Assembly: GCA_002189035.1 (NCBI GenBank)
Contig: CM007992.1
Coordinates: forward strand, 1,302,001-1,366,000
Length of the DNA stretch: 64,000 nucleotides
From: Utricularia gibba
Taxonomy: Eukaryota > Streptophyta > Magnoliopsida > Lamiales > Lentibulariaceae
Direction: 5' to 3'
Below the pieces are notes generated by a model that ran no database searches, was not told where the DNA came from, and saw nothing but the letters and a program-made list of their open reading frames with translations. The position numbers and the translations under genes are program-made. Shown one piece after another: positions 24,926 through 35,256 of the stretch (the first letter of the stretch is position 1; each line of letters opens with the position of its first letter).

Positions 24926-26449
24926 GACGGGCGCCCCTTCCCCTTCCTCTGTCGTGTTTCTGGGGGTTCCCCCTTCTCTGTTTTTCCTTCATCTTCATCG
25001 GAAAATTGAAACTAAAGAATCCTTCTCATAATTCACCATCACCATCGCGCCTGCTTCCTCTCGTCTCCTCCCTCTCTCTGCCAAAACAATAAACAACAAT
25101 ATGCTCTGAGGCACTTATCACAGACATCTCAGGACTCGAACCAATGTGCCTTCCGGGCATTCTTGCAATTGTTTCAGACTGTATCTACCGATGGAGACCA
25201 GTCGTCTCATTGTCGCATTCACCTCGGAGGCCTTCACATGGGGTTTAGCAAGAAAATGATACTACGATCTGAAACAAGACACCGATGGAAACAGGCTGCA
25301 ATGGAGTGCGCGGCGGGAAAGCAATGCCGACAGCAGCACCATACCTGCAACAAAGTGCGAAGAGAGAGAGACCCTGATAAATAAAGCAGCTCCTTTCGTC
25401 TGTCCATGGATACAACAACTCCATAGCCTACGAGATGATGCACAGTTGAAGAAAGCATTGAGTTAGTGAAGTGGGGTGTGGATTGATAGCCATTGGGGCA
25501 ACCTGAAAGGCAGTTGATGGTTACTTGCATCTTTTTAGGCAACTGGTGACTTGATATTTGGGCATCTGTCCTTGCGAATCATCTCCTTTGTCGTCGCTGT
25601 CCTTGCCTTGTTTCTGCTACTGGAAGAGGACAGACATGACGCCCCTTCCACCAACTGCTCCGAGCATCTACAAAAAGGAAGAGATGATTATTATTGAATA
25701 ATAATATTATAGATATATTAATTTATTTTTCCTGTCTAAACTTATTTTGGGCAAACATATGTGATACATTTTTTATTTTAACTTAGTTGGAATGATTTCT
25801 AGTTCGTGTGGACAAGCTAGATTTATCATAGTTTCGATACTATTAGTGATGTAATATATCGTTGGTTACAAAAAGTGGAAAAATGTTGTTTTTCCCACTT
25901 TATACTACACGTAACCCGATAGTAGTATTAGAGCAATAATTCACATGGGCGTTGACATCTGAACTTTTCTTCATATCTGCACCAAATAGCCTCCTTTGTA
26001 GCTTCTGAAAGTGCTATATATTCAGCTTATGTGGTGGAATTTACAGTCATTTCTTGTTTGGAAGTTTTACAATCAACTGCTTCACCATTTACAGGAAAAA
26101 TTAAGTTGAGAAAGAATCCATTTGATTTTCTTTTTCATAAAAAAATATTGGATACGTGTACATGAATTCATGTGTGTATGCGTGAATTCATGTATCCAAT
26201 ACGTAAATTTGTATAAAACGGGAGAATTCATGGGTCATAGTATTAAAGTTGAAATTAGACCTAACTCAAAAAAAATTGTTTGGGCCTATTTGAATGTAGG
26301 CCCAATAAGATGTGGCCCGTATTGAATTTGTTTATTTATTAATTTAATTTTTTTCTGTCATTGGCTTGGGAAGAAAGAAAAACAGCCCTCATTTTTGTTC
26401 GAGAGATTCAGAGTTTGTTCAATTTCTGCTTTGCTGAAGACATTGGAAG
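24926..26449. other. Intergenic: BEL1-like 3' flank, Copia scrap, proteasome promoter
   Basis: Bases 24926-25700 are the likely 3' UTR and flank of the homeodomain gene. Bases 25700-26330 are AT-rich and include a Copia RNase H scrap and an imperfect palindrome, both listed separately. Bases 26330-26449 are the promoter/5' UTR of the proteasome gene. Confidence 0.5.
25970..26080 (-). mobile_element. Copia retrotransposon RNase H fragment (relic)
   Basis: On the minus strand the translation reads CKTSKQEMTVNSTT, a stop, then AEYIALSEATKEAIWCRYE. This matches the Ty1/Copia RNase H signature (SKQ..V..STTEAEY.A...A.KEA.W). An in-frame stop replaces the residue before AEYIA. No other element parts are recognisable nearby, so it is a short dead fragment. 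Confidence 0.75.
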
Positions 26450-27853
26450 ATGTTCAGAAATCAGTACGACACCGATGTCACGACGTGGTCTCCGGCGGGG
26501 CGTTTATTCCAGGTGGAGTACGCAATGGAGGCAGTGAAGCAGGGATCGGCGGCGATAGGGCTGCGATCCAAAACCCATGTGGTCCTCGCGTGTGTCAACA
26601 AGGCAAGCTCTGAGCTTTCTTCCCACCAGAAGAAGATCTTCAAGGTTGATAACCACATCGGCGTCGCCATTGCTGGGCTCACTGCCGACGGCCGTGTGCT
26701 ATCCAGATATATGCGAAACGAGTGCATCAATTACTCTTACAGTTACGAGTCTCCGCTTCCCGTCGGTCGTCTCGTTGTCCAGCTAGCGGACAAGGCTCAG
26801 GTACGAGTCTTCTTGTTATTTCTCGTGCTTGCTGTGTAATTTTCGAGAAAGCCCTCAAACAGCTTGAACAGTTATGGTTGCGATTTCTTAGTTATCACAC
26901 TTCATGCCATGTGGTTATTTCACTGCTTAATGCTGTTGAAATTGATACCTTTTCTTAACGATTCGCCTGGAGGAATGATGCAGTTTTGTTTTCGTTTTGA
27001 GACAAACGCGCGATGAGAATTTAGTGGAACTTAACCACTTCTGTGTTTTCCTGGTTATTAGCATCCCAATACTTTCTGCTTCTTTCTCAGTGTACTGCTC
27101 ATTGATTTGAAGTAAAATTTCGTTTTTAAGTGTAATGGTGCGCCAATTTGTGATTTGTAAATTCATGAGGTTCGTCAGTCACTTGCACCAGCTCACTGAA
27201 TTCACAATTATGCGGTCATTCTCTGGAACTGGATGTTAGTTTTTAAGGGAGTTCTGGTACTCTCTGTTGAACATTGTTACCTTGGCTATTTTCTGCTGCA
27301 ACCGAGGCTGTTCTACTAGCTATCAACTGGATACGAACTTTTCACTTTTTATCTTTTTCCAATGTAGGTCTGCACACAGCGCTCATGGAAACGTCCATAT
27401 GGCGTTGGGCTTCTTGTGGGTGGTCTGGATGAGTCTGGGGCTCACCTCTATTATAACTGTCCAAGTGGAAACTACTTTGAATATCAAGCATTTGCTATTG
27501 GCTCCCGGTCACAGGCTGCAAAGACATACTTAGAACGAAAATTTGAAGGTTTCACTTCATCAACCCGGGAAGACCTGATCAAGGATGCACTCTTTGCACT
27601 GAATGAGACCTTGCAGGGTGAGAAATTGACAAGCTCAATCTGCACAATCGCTGTACTAGGAGTAGGGGAGGCGTTCCACATTTTGGATCCCGAAACCGTT
27701 CAAGGGCTAATCAATAAATCTGATATTGTTCAAGAAGAGCCCAAGGAGGAAGCTGCTCCTGATCAACCGATTGATGCTGATCCGCGACCAAGTACTGCTG
27801 ATGAAGGAACTTCCTCTGATCAAGGTGTTGCCCCCAGCCCAATGGATATCTGA
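26450..27853 (+). CDS. PAF1: 20S proteasome subunit alpha type-1
   Basis: Two exons (26450-26800, 27368-27853) join in phase to 278 residues, typical of plant PAF1/PAF2. The N-terminus [20 protein letters not shown] has the proteasome alpha signature with [19 protein letters not shown]. Further conserved parts are [40 protein letters not shown] and YLERKFEGF. The tail is acidic and Pro/Ser-rich ([20 protein letters not shown]), as is usual for this subunit. It is a non-catalytic subunit of the outer alpha ring of the 20S core in cytosol and nucleus. The only intron (567 bp) separates the two halves. No defect seen. Confidence 0.96.
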
Positions 27854-28174
27854 TTGCTACCCGAAAGTGATCAAATGCTGAATCCTCTTGCCGGCTCTTC
27901 AACAGGTTATCTGATACTGTTAGCTATATTTGACAAACAATGGTATCCTTGAGTCTTGTTTTGTGCTTTTGCATTAGAATCCATTGATGAAATCATGTTG
28001 CTAAGACTGGTTTGTGATTCCTCGTCGACAATATGTGTGGCACAGACATAACTAAGATTACATCGGGCTTCTATTTTCATAGCATGAATTTCTGAATGAA
28101 GTCTTTCCAGTTCAGATAAAAAACATACATTTAGTTCTTGAGCAGCCAATGTCAGGCAGATGATTTATTCATCA

Positions 28175-28430
28175 ACTAGCATGCATCTCTTTTTTATGGG
28201 TTCTTAGCAAGTTTGATGATGTAGCTGATGAATGCCATCGATCTATGAGCTTCCTCAGAAACTTGGCTGGGTTTCCTGCCCATATCTGCACAACATGCCT
28301 AGCCAAAAGGGATTCTTGTGTCCTGTCTAACAAGAGATCCGGCACCAACAATCGAATGCCCTTCCCTTCCACAATGACACCATCAAGAAGCGTAGTTCCC
28401 GTTCCCCCAAGGCGTCATCCTCGTCCTCAG
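28175..28430 (-). pseudogene. Gamma-carbonic anhydrase (complex I gamma-CA) pseudogene fragment
   Basis: Three minus-strand frames carry pieces of a gamma-CA C-terminal half in the right order: TTLLDGVIVEG, then IVGAGSLVRQDTRIP in another frame, then IWAGNPAKFLRKLID, then AFIS. In mitochondrial complex I gamma-CAs these follow each other as LLDGV.VE, V.AGSLVRQ.TRIP, VW.GNPAKFLRKLTDEEIAFIS. At least two frameshifts separate them and there is no upstream half of the domain. It is a dead fragment just downstream of the proteasome gene. Confidence 0.8.
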
Positions 28431-28525
28431 CGGGTGAGACCATGGGGAGCTACACTGTGAACCTGCAGCTCAAATATGTAGTGCCAGATGAAACCCGAAC
28501 ATGTTAACTAACTATGATGCACAAG

Positions 28526-28993
28526 TAGAGCTGGGTACGCGTCCGGGTCAACCCGTCCGACCCGCGGGTTGACTCGTAACGAGTCAATCCGTGAATCGTA
28601 CCCGTCACTAGACGGGTACGGTGCGAGTCGAGATAGACGGGTATGGGTTAACGGGCCGTACCAGTGTACCCACTTACTTCTCCTTGATTGTCCATCGTGT
28701 GACATCCATTGTTGGGTGGAAATCATTGCATTGTACTGGTGGTAACCCAAGAGGAGAAGGCTGGGTCCCTCTATGCCACCAACATAAATATTATCCAGTA
28801 AGCAACCTAGGGGGCTGTTGGGCTCATGTGGGAGTTAAGTGAAGTATCGACGAGCCCAAGGACACTTCAACCCGGGTACGAGTCGAGTCAAGCACTTTAC
28901 CCGCACGAGTTTAACCCGCCGAGTCAGCCACTTAATTTTTGATCCGGTGGGTCGGACTCGTACGAGTACGAGTCGGACCCGTACCCAGCTCTA
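28526..28993. mobile_element. Non-autonomous hAT-type element with 8-bp target duplication
   Basis: The 468-bp element begins TAGAGCTGGGTAC and ends GTACCCAGCTCTA, perfect 13-bp terminal inverted repeats that fit the hAT YARNG start. TGCACAAG flanks both sides (28518-28525 and 28994-29001), an exact 8-bp target duplication. The ends are rich in repeated GGGTACG/GACCCGTAC and CGAGTC motifs, possibly transposase-binding sites. There is no transposase frame, so it would need a partner element. The perfect duplication and TIRs suggest a fairly recent insertion. Confidence 0.88.
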
Positions 28994-29360
28994 TGCACAA
29001 GACCGGGTTGCTAAAGTCCGGGGATTCATAAAACTTTAATGTACTTATATTCAAAATATTTTTTTATAAAAATTATACAATAAGTAACTTAATATACAAA
29101 AATAAATTTTATATAATGTTTAATCAATGTTTCTAAAGAAAATATGTATTTGGTTTGAATGATGAGGTAAACACATTTGACCTCCTAAACCCTAGTTAAA
29201 CATGTATAGGCGCGTTTGGTTGCTCGGTTTAGGTGGGTTGCGGCATGGGTTTAGACATAAATCCACGTTTGGTACGTGAGTTTCAGGTGGGTAAAAATAA
29301 ACCCACATGTTGACCATAAATCGGACGGGAACCCGTGGAGCTGGGTTTAGCTAAACCCAA

Positions 29361-29373
29361 GGGGGGGGGGGGG
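29361..29373 (+). repeat. Homopolymer of 13 G
   Basis: A run of 13 G lies in the left subterminal region of the Harbinger element, within an AAACCCA-G13-TTGGTTT context. Its length may be assembly-sensitive. Confidence 0.9.
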
Positions 29374-29708
29374 TTGGTTTAGCTGAACCCAGCTCGGCAC
29401 TTCCACTTTTGCCCTTGTGTGAACTTCATTTGAACGCAGATCTACAACCCAGATTTGTTTGTGGTTTGCCGGTGGCGTCGCCTGTTCTTTGAGCGCAAGA
29501 GGGTGAGTCTTTCGGTAAGTATGCTTTTCTATTCTTGGTGGGTTGGCCCACGGTAGCACCGTGAGAGGCCAACCACGGCAGCACCGCATAGTGGATTTTT
29601 ATCTGTGATTTTCCAATTTCAGAATATGTGGTGTTGTGTCAATGAACTTATTTTGGTCGATTTTGGTGATTGTTGAGGGGTCATAGATTTTTTCACAGAG
29701 GGTCATGT

Positions 29709-31028
29709 CATCTTGAGTGCGGCAGCAGCAGTTTTGACTGAATACTTGGTGCAGATGAATGTGTTAGTATACTTACATTGGAAGAAATATCGTAAGGGAT
29801 ATAGGGTGCGACACCAGTATTCACTTACATACACGATTCCTAGAGAAGTTGAGTTTATTAGTAGGTTGGTGAGTGATGTGAATAGCGCATCCATTGATAA
29901 TTTGAGAATCAGCCGAGATGCGTTGGGTATTTTATATAGCCTATTAGAAAATCATTCTAACTTAAAAGGCTGGAAAATATGTAACAGTTCCGGAGATGGT
30001 TTGCATTTTTTTAGAAATATTAGGTCATCATAAAAAATTGCGGGTGCAGAAGCATGTCTACGGGAGAAGCACCGAGACTGTGCTTAGGTGCTTGCAAAAG
30101 GTGTTGCATGCGGTGCTTTGCCTCCATGAGGTTTTGTTAGAGATCCCAGTAGTTGCTGCAAAACGTGCATCCGAAGGGAAGTTTAAACACTTCCAGGTAG
30201 ACACATCTTTCATGCTTCTTTTTACGAATGTGTATCCTAAAATTGATTATGTATTTGCAGGGTTGTGTTGGAGACATAGATGGTACATACATCGGTATAC
30301 GAGTTAACAAAGGTGATGCTGCAAGGTACAAAAATCGAAAAGGGGTGATATCCACCAACGTGTTGGGTGTATGTGATGAACACATGAAATTTATATATGT
30401 GCTTGCTGGGTGGGAGGGGTCTGCTGCAGATAGTCGGGTGCTAAACGATACACTCTCACGATCCGACGGCTTCCGTGTACGCCCAAGTATTTCACTTGTT
30501 TAGCCCTTGCGCATGTGATTCCAATGATTTTATGCACCATGTATACGTGATGACACATGAACATAATACCTATATGACAATGGATACGCCAATAGGGAGG
30601 GCTTTTTGGCACCATACCGTGGGGTTCGTTACCACTTGAAGGAGTGGGGACAGGGAAATGGAGCACCCCAGAATGCGAAGGAGCTATTCAACATGTGGCA
30701 TGCATCAACCAGAAATGTGATCGAACGAGCTTGGGGCTTGATGAAGATGCGGTGGGGTATACTACGGATGGCTAGCTACTATTCCGTAGACACACAGAAC
30801 CGCATTGTATTAGCATGTGCTTTACTGCATAACCTCATTCGAAAGGAGATGGTGGTCGATCCCCTGGAGGATCAGGTCCCATTGGACTTCTAGGATGAAG
30901 CTGAGGATACGAGTGATCTAGAAGACGTCACAACATCTGCAGAAGGCAATCAGACATGGAATAGGTGGCATGACCAGCAAGCCGAGGGGATGTACACCGA
31001 GTGGCTGGCATCCCGCAGACGCCGCTAG
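29709..31028 (+). pseudogene. Harbinger DDE transposase (ALP1/PIF-like), disrupted
   Basis: The N-terminal helical part (NLRISRDALGILYSLLENH) is followed by a one-base shift near 29961-29975. The frame then continues as VTVPEMVCIFLEILGHHKK and TVLRCLQKVLHAVLCLHEV. After an intron comes the catalytic core: GCVGDIDGTYIGIRV (first Asp), RYKNRKGVISTNVLGVCDEH, YVLAGWEGSAADSRVL. A further segment has YLYDNGYANREGFLAPYRGV (second Asp), RNVIERAWGLMKMRWGILR (Glu) and ALLHNLIRKEM. A TAG at 30891-30893 interrupts the tail, which otherwise runs to EWLASRRRR and a stop at 31028. All three DDE acidic residues are visible, but the shift and stop make it a pseudogene. Related host proteins (ALP1) are domesticated transposases; this copy is inside its element. 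Confidence 0.92.
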
Positions 31029-31343
31029 TGTAGCACTGTATTAGTAATTGTCGTGTTAGTGAATTTCCTAAATTCCCATTCGGAACCTATCATGTCGTGT
31101 GTACTGTATTGCTAAGCACAACTATGTGCATTGCAAAGTCATGTCCTAAATTCCCGTTTGTACTCCAACCTTGAACTTGAAATTGTCGAGTATTTGATAG
31201 TTGCTGCACAAATTGTTGGGATTGTACCATAGTGTCATGTCTTACCATGGGTAACATGGTCAGACATGGTGGATCATTGGAGCCAACACCGCGATCTTGA
31301 GTTGAGGTGCTACAGAAGCTTGTAGGACACCAAAGTTGTTGGT

Positions 31344-31713
31344 AGCACCACGTGTTTCATCGTATCCGGTGCTGAAAAAAATTAGATATTAGATGAGTGG
31401 GAAGCTGGTGCATAGTAGGAGGGTAGTTGGCAGAACATGAATGCGCCTTTTCATCAAACACCATGATCCGTAAACTCCGATGCATCGGAACGCCTGGGCT
31501 ATGCCCCGTTTAGTGCTGCACCGCATGCTTCCTCGTATCCGATGCTGTCAAGATTTAGAAGTACATGCGTATGCAGTTGGTGCATATTAACGTGGGTGAT
31601 TGGAAGTACAATAATACTCGTTTTGATCAAACACCGCGAAAACATAATCCGGTGTTTATAAACACATGAGCTACACTACGCATTCTGCACCACCGCGAAA
31701 TGCGTATCCGGTG
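31344..31713. repeat. Cluster of CACCG...CGGTG palindromes in the Harbinger element
   Basis: Four related hairpin-like units occur here: 31344-31373 (AGCACC...GGTGCT), 31518-31545 (imperfect), 31629-31657 (8-bp arms AAACACCG/CGGTGTTT) and 31691-31713 (CACCG/CGGTG). Spacers in two of them are 13 bases and similar (CGAAAACATAATC and CGAAATGCGTATC). Further copies are at 29549-29563, 33939-33962 and 34587-34608. All known copies are inside the transposon. Confidence 0.75.
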
Positions 31714-32199
31714 TTCTAAGTTCCATAAATAAATCGGCAAAAAATATTGCAGTTATCCAGCATTAAATGAGAAGGGTGGTTGACAACCGTACAACGCTAT
31801 TAATACCCCCTGTGCACAATAAAGGCGTCTGACAATGTGCACTTTCCAAAAAAACTTCATTAATTTCGCCCATCCAACTCCACCCTTTCGGAAAACGTGC
31901 AGCAGCACCGCAAAAACCGACTCCTTGACAAATTCTCAAGAACAGCGTCGCGACGGTGAGAACCTTTGCCGTCAGCACCACGTGTTTCAAATTCTTCGTT
32001 GCCATCGTCGGCTAGCACGCCTATTGTTTTCTAGATGTTGGCGTGTGAGAAACTACATATCCGCTTCTCAATTCCCGACGGTTACACGATGTGGGATAAA
32101 CAAACGGGCGAAACGTCGGACGGCGAACCACCATCTAGAGTTGGAGCATCGGGATTTGCCATCAGCACCGAGCACTTTCAGTGTGGATTGTGACTCCCC

Positions 32200-32523
32200 C
32201 CACCCCCTTTCTTGGTGCAGATACTTGCTGCACTCCAGATCCCATTCTCCCACCTCACACCACGTTCTGCGGCGCAGGTTCTCGCATTTCTGCAGATCTG
32301 TGAAGAAGAGGACATACCCCCGGAAATGCGTGTCTTCTTTGCGGTTTCTGTTTATGTCCAACGTAAGGGGAGTCCGCACTACTCGCTTCATGGAAAACCT
32401 GGTGTGGTTCTGGTGACAGACGTGAGATTGGTGGACCAGTTTTGTATGGGTATGCCCACCCACCGCTGCAAAATGGCCAACAACGTTGACAGTGTCAGAG
32501 AATGTGGGACACCCATTAGGTAA
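32200..32523 (+). pseudogene. Open segment resembling gypsy-type gag-like domain (uncertain)
   Basis: The frame reads LQIPFSHLTPRSAAQVLAFL then QICEEEDIPPEMRVFF. Its spacing of 'P..L.P.....VLAF...CEE..I.P....FF' reminds me of the plant 'putative gypsy type transposon' domain. The resemblance is weak. The segment lies upstream of the captured phosphatase and might be its 5' exon, a fused TE piece or chance. It stops after about 100 codons. Confidence 0.3.
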
Positions 32524-32598
32524 CCATACAAAATAATTTCAGTGTTGCACACGTCTTGTGCAACAGTACTCATGTTTGTTGTTGTTTTCGTTGTAAAC

Positions 32599-33795
32599 AT
32601 AGAGGTGTTGCCAAAACGTGCGGCAAGGAGGTTTGTGAATTTGTTCTCTTGCAGAACAAAGTCCTTGGAGGACGTCTTGCCCCCCTTCGTCAATGCCCCT
32701 AGGACACACCATCTGTGGTGCGGAACCCCTCGACACCGTCGACAACGTACGAATACAAATGATGATCCTGAGGAGGTGACCCATGAAGAGGAAGAAGATG
32801 TGCAGCCAGAAATCAGGGGCAACAAAGACGAGCCAACACCAATCTGGACACACGACGACGGGTGCGATGCTGCCACTGCAAAATATATCGAAGTGGAGAG
32901 ACTGTACGCAGAGAATCTTGATCTCTGTGGTCGGCTTGCATGGTATGAAGCAAGGTGGCCATATGGTGGATTGTCTAGTGATAACACGGCCCCACCACGG
33001 AAGTTGCTAATATTTGACGTGAATGGCGTAATTGCGGATATTGTGTATTCTCGCGAAGTCAGATGGGGGGGCGCCGAAGCCGGATGCCGTCATTTACGGG
33101 CAAAACGGTAATGCGGTGTCATCGATATGCATTTAATATTTGGTGCGTCTGTCACCACTATTTCTTGTGCTTGTAGTGTATCTTCGACCAGGTGCACGTG
33201 AGTTGATACAGTTTTGCATGAAACACTTTGACGTTCCCATCTGATCTTCAAGAGGATGGTAAGACTGATCATCTTGCAGCCAAGGGGGTCCGCGTTCTTG
33301 CTGACATCTGATTTTTCTGACCACATGTGGCAGGGAACAATTGCACGATGTGGTTCAGTGATTACTAGGGCCTGCAGCAACCAGCAAGCTCGTCTTTCAA
33401 TGGGATGGATCAAGGTGTGTGGACACAGGCTATCCGGTGCACGACAACAGGAACAACATGGTTAAGCTTAAGCTTTTGAATCATGTATGGGGCGTCAACA
33501 CCAAGTTCAAGAGCAAATATCACCTTCTTAATACGCTTCTCATCGATGATGTGCCGTACAAGTCACTACACAATTCGGTGAGTTTCCGGTAGCGCTCATT
33601 CTCCACCGTCTTGCCTCTGATTATTGTTTACTTTCATTGAACAGCTCGAAAATGCCATATTCCCAACCACATTCAAGTACACCGCGGTGAATGATTGTTC
33701 GCTGGTTCGAGGGGGAGATATTAGGTCATTCCTGGAAGCCCTCATTGACAACATGGATGTACCCATGCACGTCGATCGCCGTCGGGTAGGTTAAC
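32599..33795 (+). pseudogene. Captured FCP1/NIF-type HAD phosphatase homologue inside the transposon
   Basis: The frame from about 32599 runs through an acidic stretch to RKLLIFDVNGVIADIVY near 33000. This is HAD motif I in the D-x-N-G form seen in plant FCP1-like proteins. An intron with GTAATG donor follows GQN (33109). The next exon (from about 33179) gives VYLRPGARELIQFCMKHFDV and PI, a TGA, SSR, matching RPFCDDFL.FCF..F.V.VWSSR. Later come LLGPAATSKLVFQWDGSRC, VDTGYPVHDNRNNMVKLKLL and the second Asp motif LLNTLLIDDVPYKSLHNS. A second intron (GTGAGT...TTGAACAG) leads to AIFPTTFKYTAVNDCSLVRG and GDIRSFLEALIDNMDVPMHV before the stop. Retained introns imply DNA-level capture. TGA codons at the expected Trp and Arg positions make it non-functional here. 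Confidence 0.8.
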
Positions 33796-34263
33796 GTCCA
33801 ATAGACGAGGAACACCCATTGTGGAAGCATTACAAGACTCTTGTCTAATTGACGGCGTACCTTTGCAATTGCATGGATCTTGCGTGAACTATCGTATGCT
33901 GACCTTGTTAGTTTTTAATCAATCACTGATCGCGGTGGCACCGCATGTTGTAACATCCGGTGTCATCACTGGATTTGGAACCTTGTGTCTAGACGTGGTG
34001 CTTCGTAATATGTAACACCAACGTGGTGCTAGTCCATAACTACTCGATAGCACCGCTCTGAATGTGATGGTAGTTGCAGTACCGTGTTTGTGGAAGAGTG
34101 CTCAACAACGAAACGCCGTGATTGTTCTTACGCGGTGCTTCCACGTACGAAGTCAGAACACTATCTACCCTTTGTAGTTCTCATATCAGTTTAAAGGATG
34201 ATTAGAATATGAAATACATCTAGTCCATGAGTCCAACATAAGGTGGAGCAGCACACAACAGAT

Positions 34264-35256
34264 TTAAGATCTACGTTCGGATACTAAACCACACACAATA
34301 AGCTCTCTCTCACAGTCGCTAGAGGCAAGGAAATAGCGCAACCTCGTAGGGTTGGAACTAATCGTCTCTACTATGGTAAAACATTCGATGGCAGTTAATT
34401 GCACCGGCATACCTCTAATGATCTCCCCTGCCTGACGTTGATTATCCACCAACTCCCGTGCTTGCTGCACCACTGTTAATCCCAAGTGACGTAGCTCTTC
34501 GCATGTGCGCACGTTAAGCTCCTTCATTTTTGTGATAAACTACACAGCATCATCGATTCCCCTCGGTCCCTTGCCGCTTCGTCTAGAGCACCGCGATGAG
34601 TCGGTGCTGTTGTGTGATTCGGAGTCCCTACTAAGCGTGATGTTGACATCCTCCGCGACATAACCAATTGGGTCACAAGGTGTGTCAGCATACGAGAAGT
34701 TCATATCGTGTCCAGTGCTATCCGGGTCCAAAGGGCAATCCGAAGACACTTCCAGATTCTCCCCCACATCTTCCATCAATTTCCTCTTCTTGGTCGCAGC
34801 TACATAGCTCATCGTTTTTTCTCCTGTAGTCTGATCCTTTCCAAAGATTTCCTGCCACTCCATTTAATACGGCCACGCCTTGTGTCTTAGGGCGCGCAAT
34901 CTGGGTGCATGCTGACATAATAACACGATCAGCACCGGATATAACACAGCGACAACAGGGCATACATACCTGATCAATCTCCTTCCAAACCTCATCGTCT
35001 ATGTCTACGGTGTAGGTCAGCTCACTGAAACCGGTGCATGACCGTGATAGAAAATCTATAAGGAGGTAGTAGTATTTTTTCTAGGTGTGCACCTTGCTAG
35101 ATATTTGGGGGTGTGCACGGATGTCGGTTCCAAGTTGGAGTTTCAAAAACTCTGTCTCTAACGCTCAGTGATACCCACCCCTAAAACCATTCTCAATTTT
35201 CCAGCCTTCTTTCACTATCTGCTTCAAAGCATGCAATAAGTCTTTCTCCTCATCTG
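34264..35256 (-). pseudogene. Harbinger Myb/SANT-like DNA-binding protein, disrupted
   Basis: The first exon reads EEKDLLHALKQIVKEGWKIE then NGFRGGYH, a stop, ALETEFLKLQLGTDIRAHPQ and ISSKVHT, a stop, KKYYYLLIDFLSRSCTGF. This is the Myb/SANT-like domain (DNGFR.GY...LE, HI.SK...WKK) with Trp codons turned to stops at 35167-35165 and 35083-35081. After an intron comes RLRALRHKAWPY, a stop (34866-34864), MEWQEIFGKDQTTGE. The last part has FITKMKELNVRTCEELRHLG and a C-terminal segment ending ELIVCGLVSERRS, with a stop at 34542-34540 between the two. In PIF/Harbinger elements this second protein binds element ends and brings the transposase to the nucleus. Four in-frame stops make this copy dead. 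Confidence 0.88.

Noticed and set aside
31344-31713. Repeated units considered as a CRISPR-like array
   Set aside because: Units are imperfect palindromes with irregular spacing in a plant transposon; no direct-repeat/spacer pattern.
31835-32987. Large open frames on both strands within the transposon (e.g. 193 and 199 codons)
   Set aside because: No recognisable domain; those on the minus strand oppose the better supported captured-gene frame.
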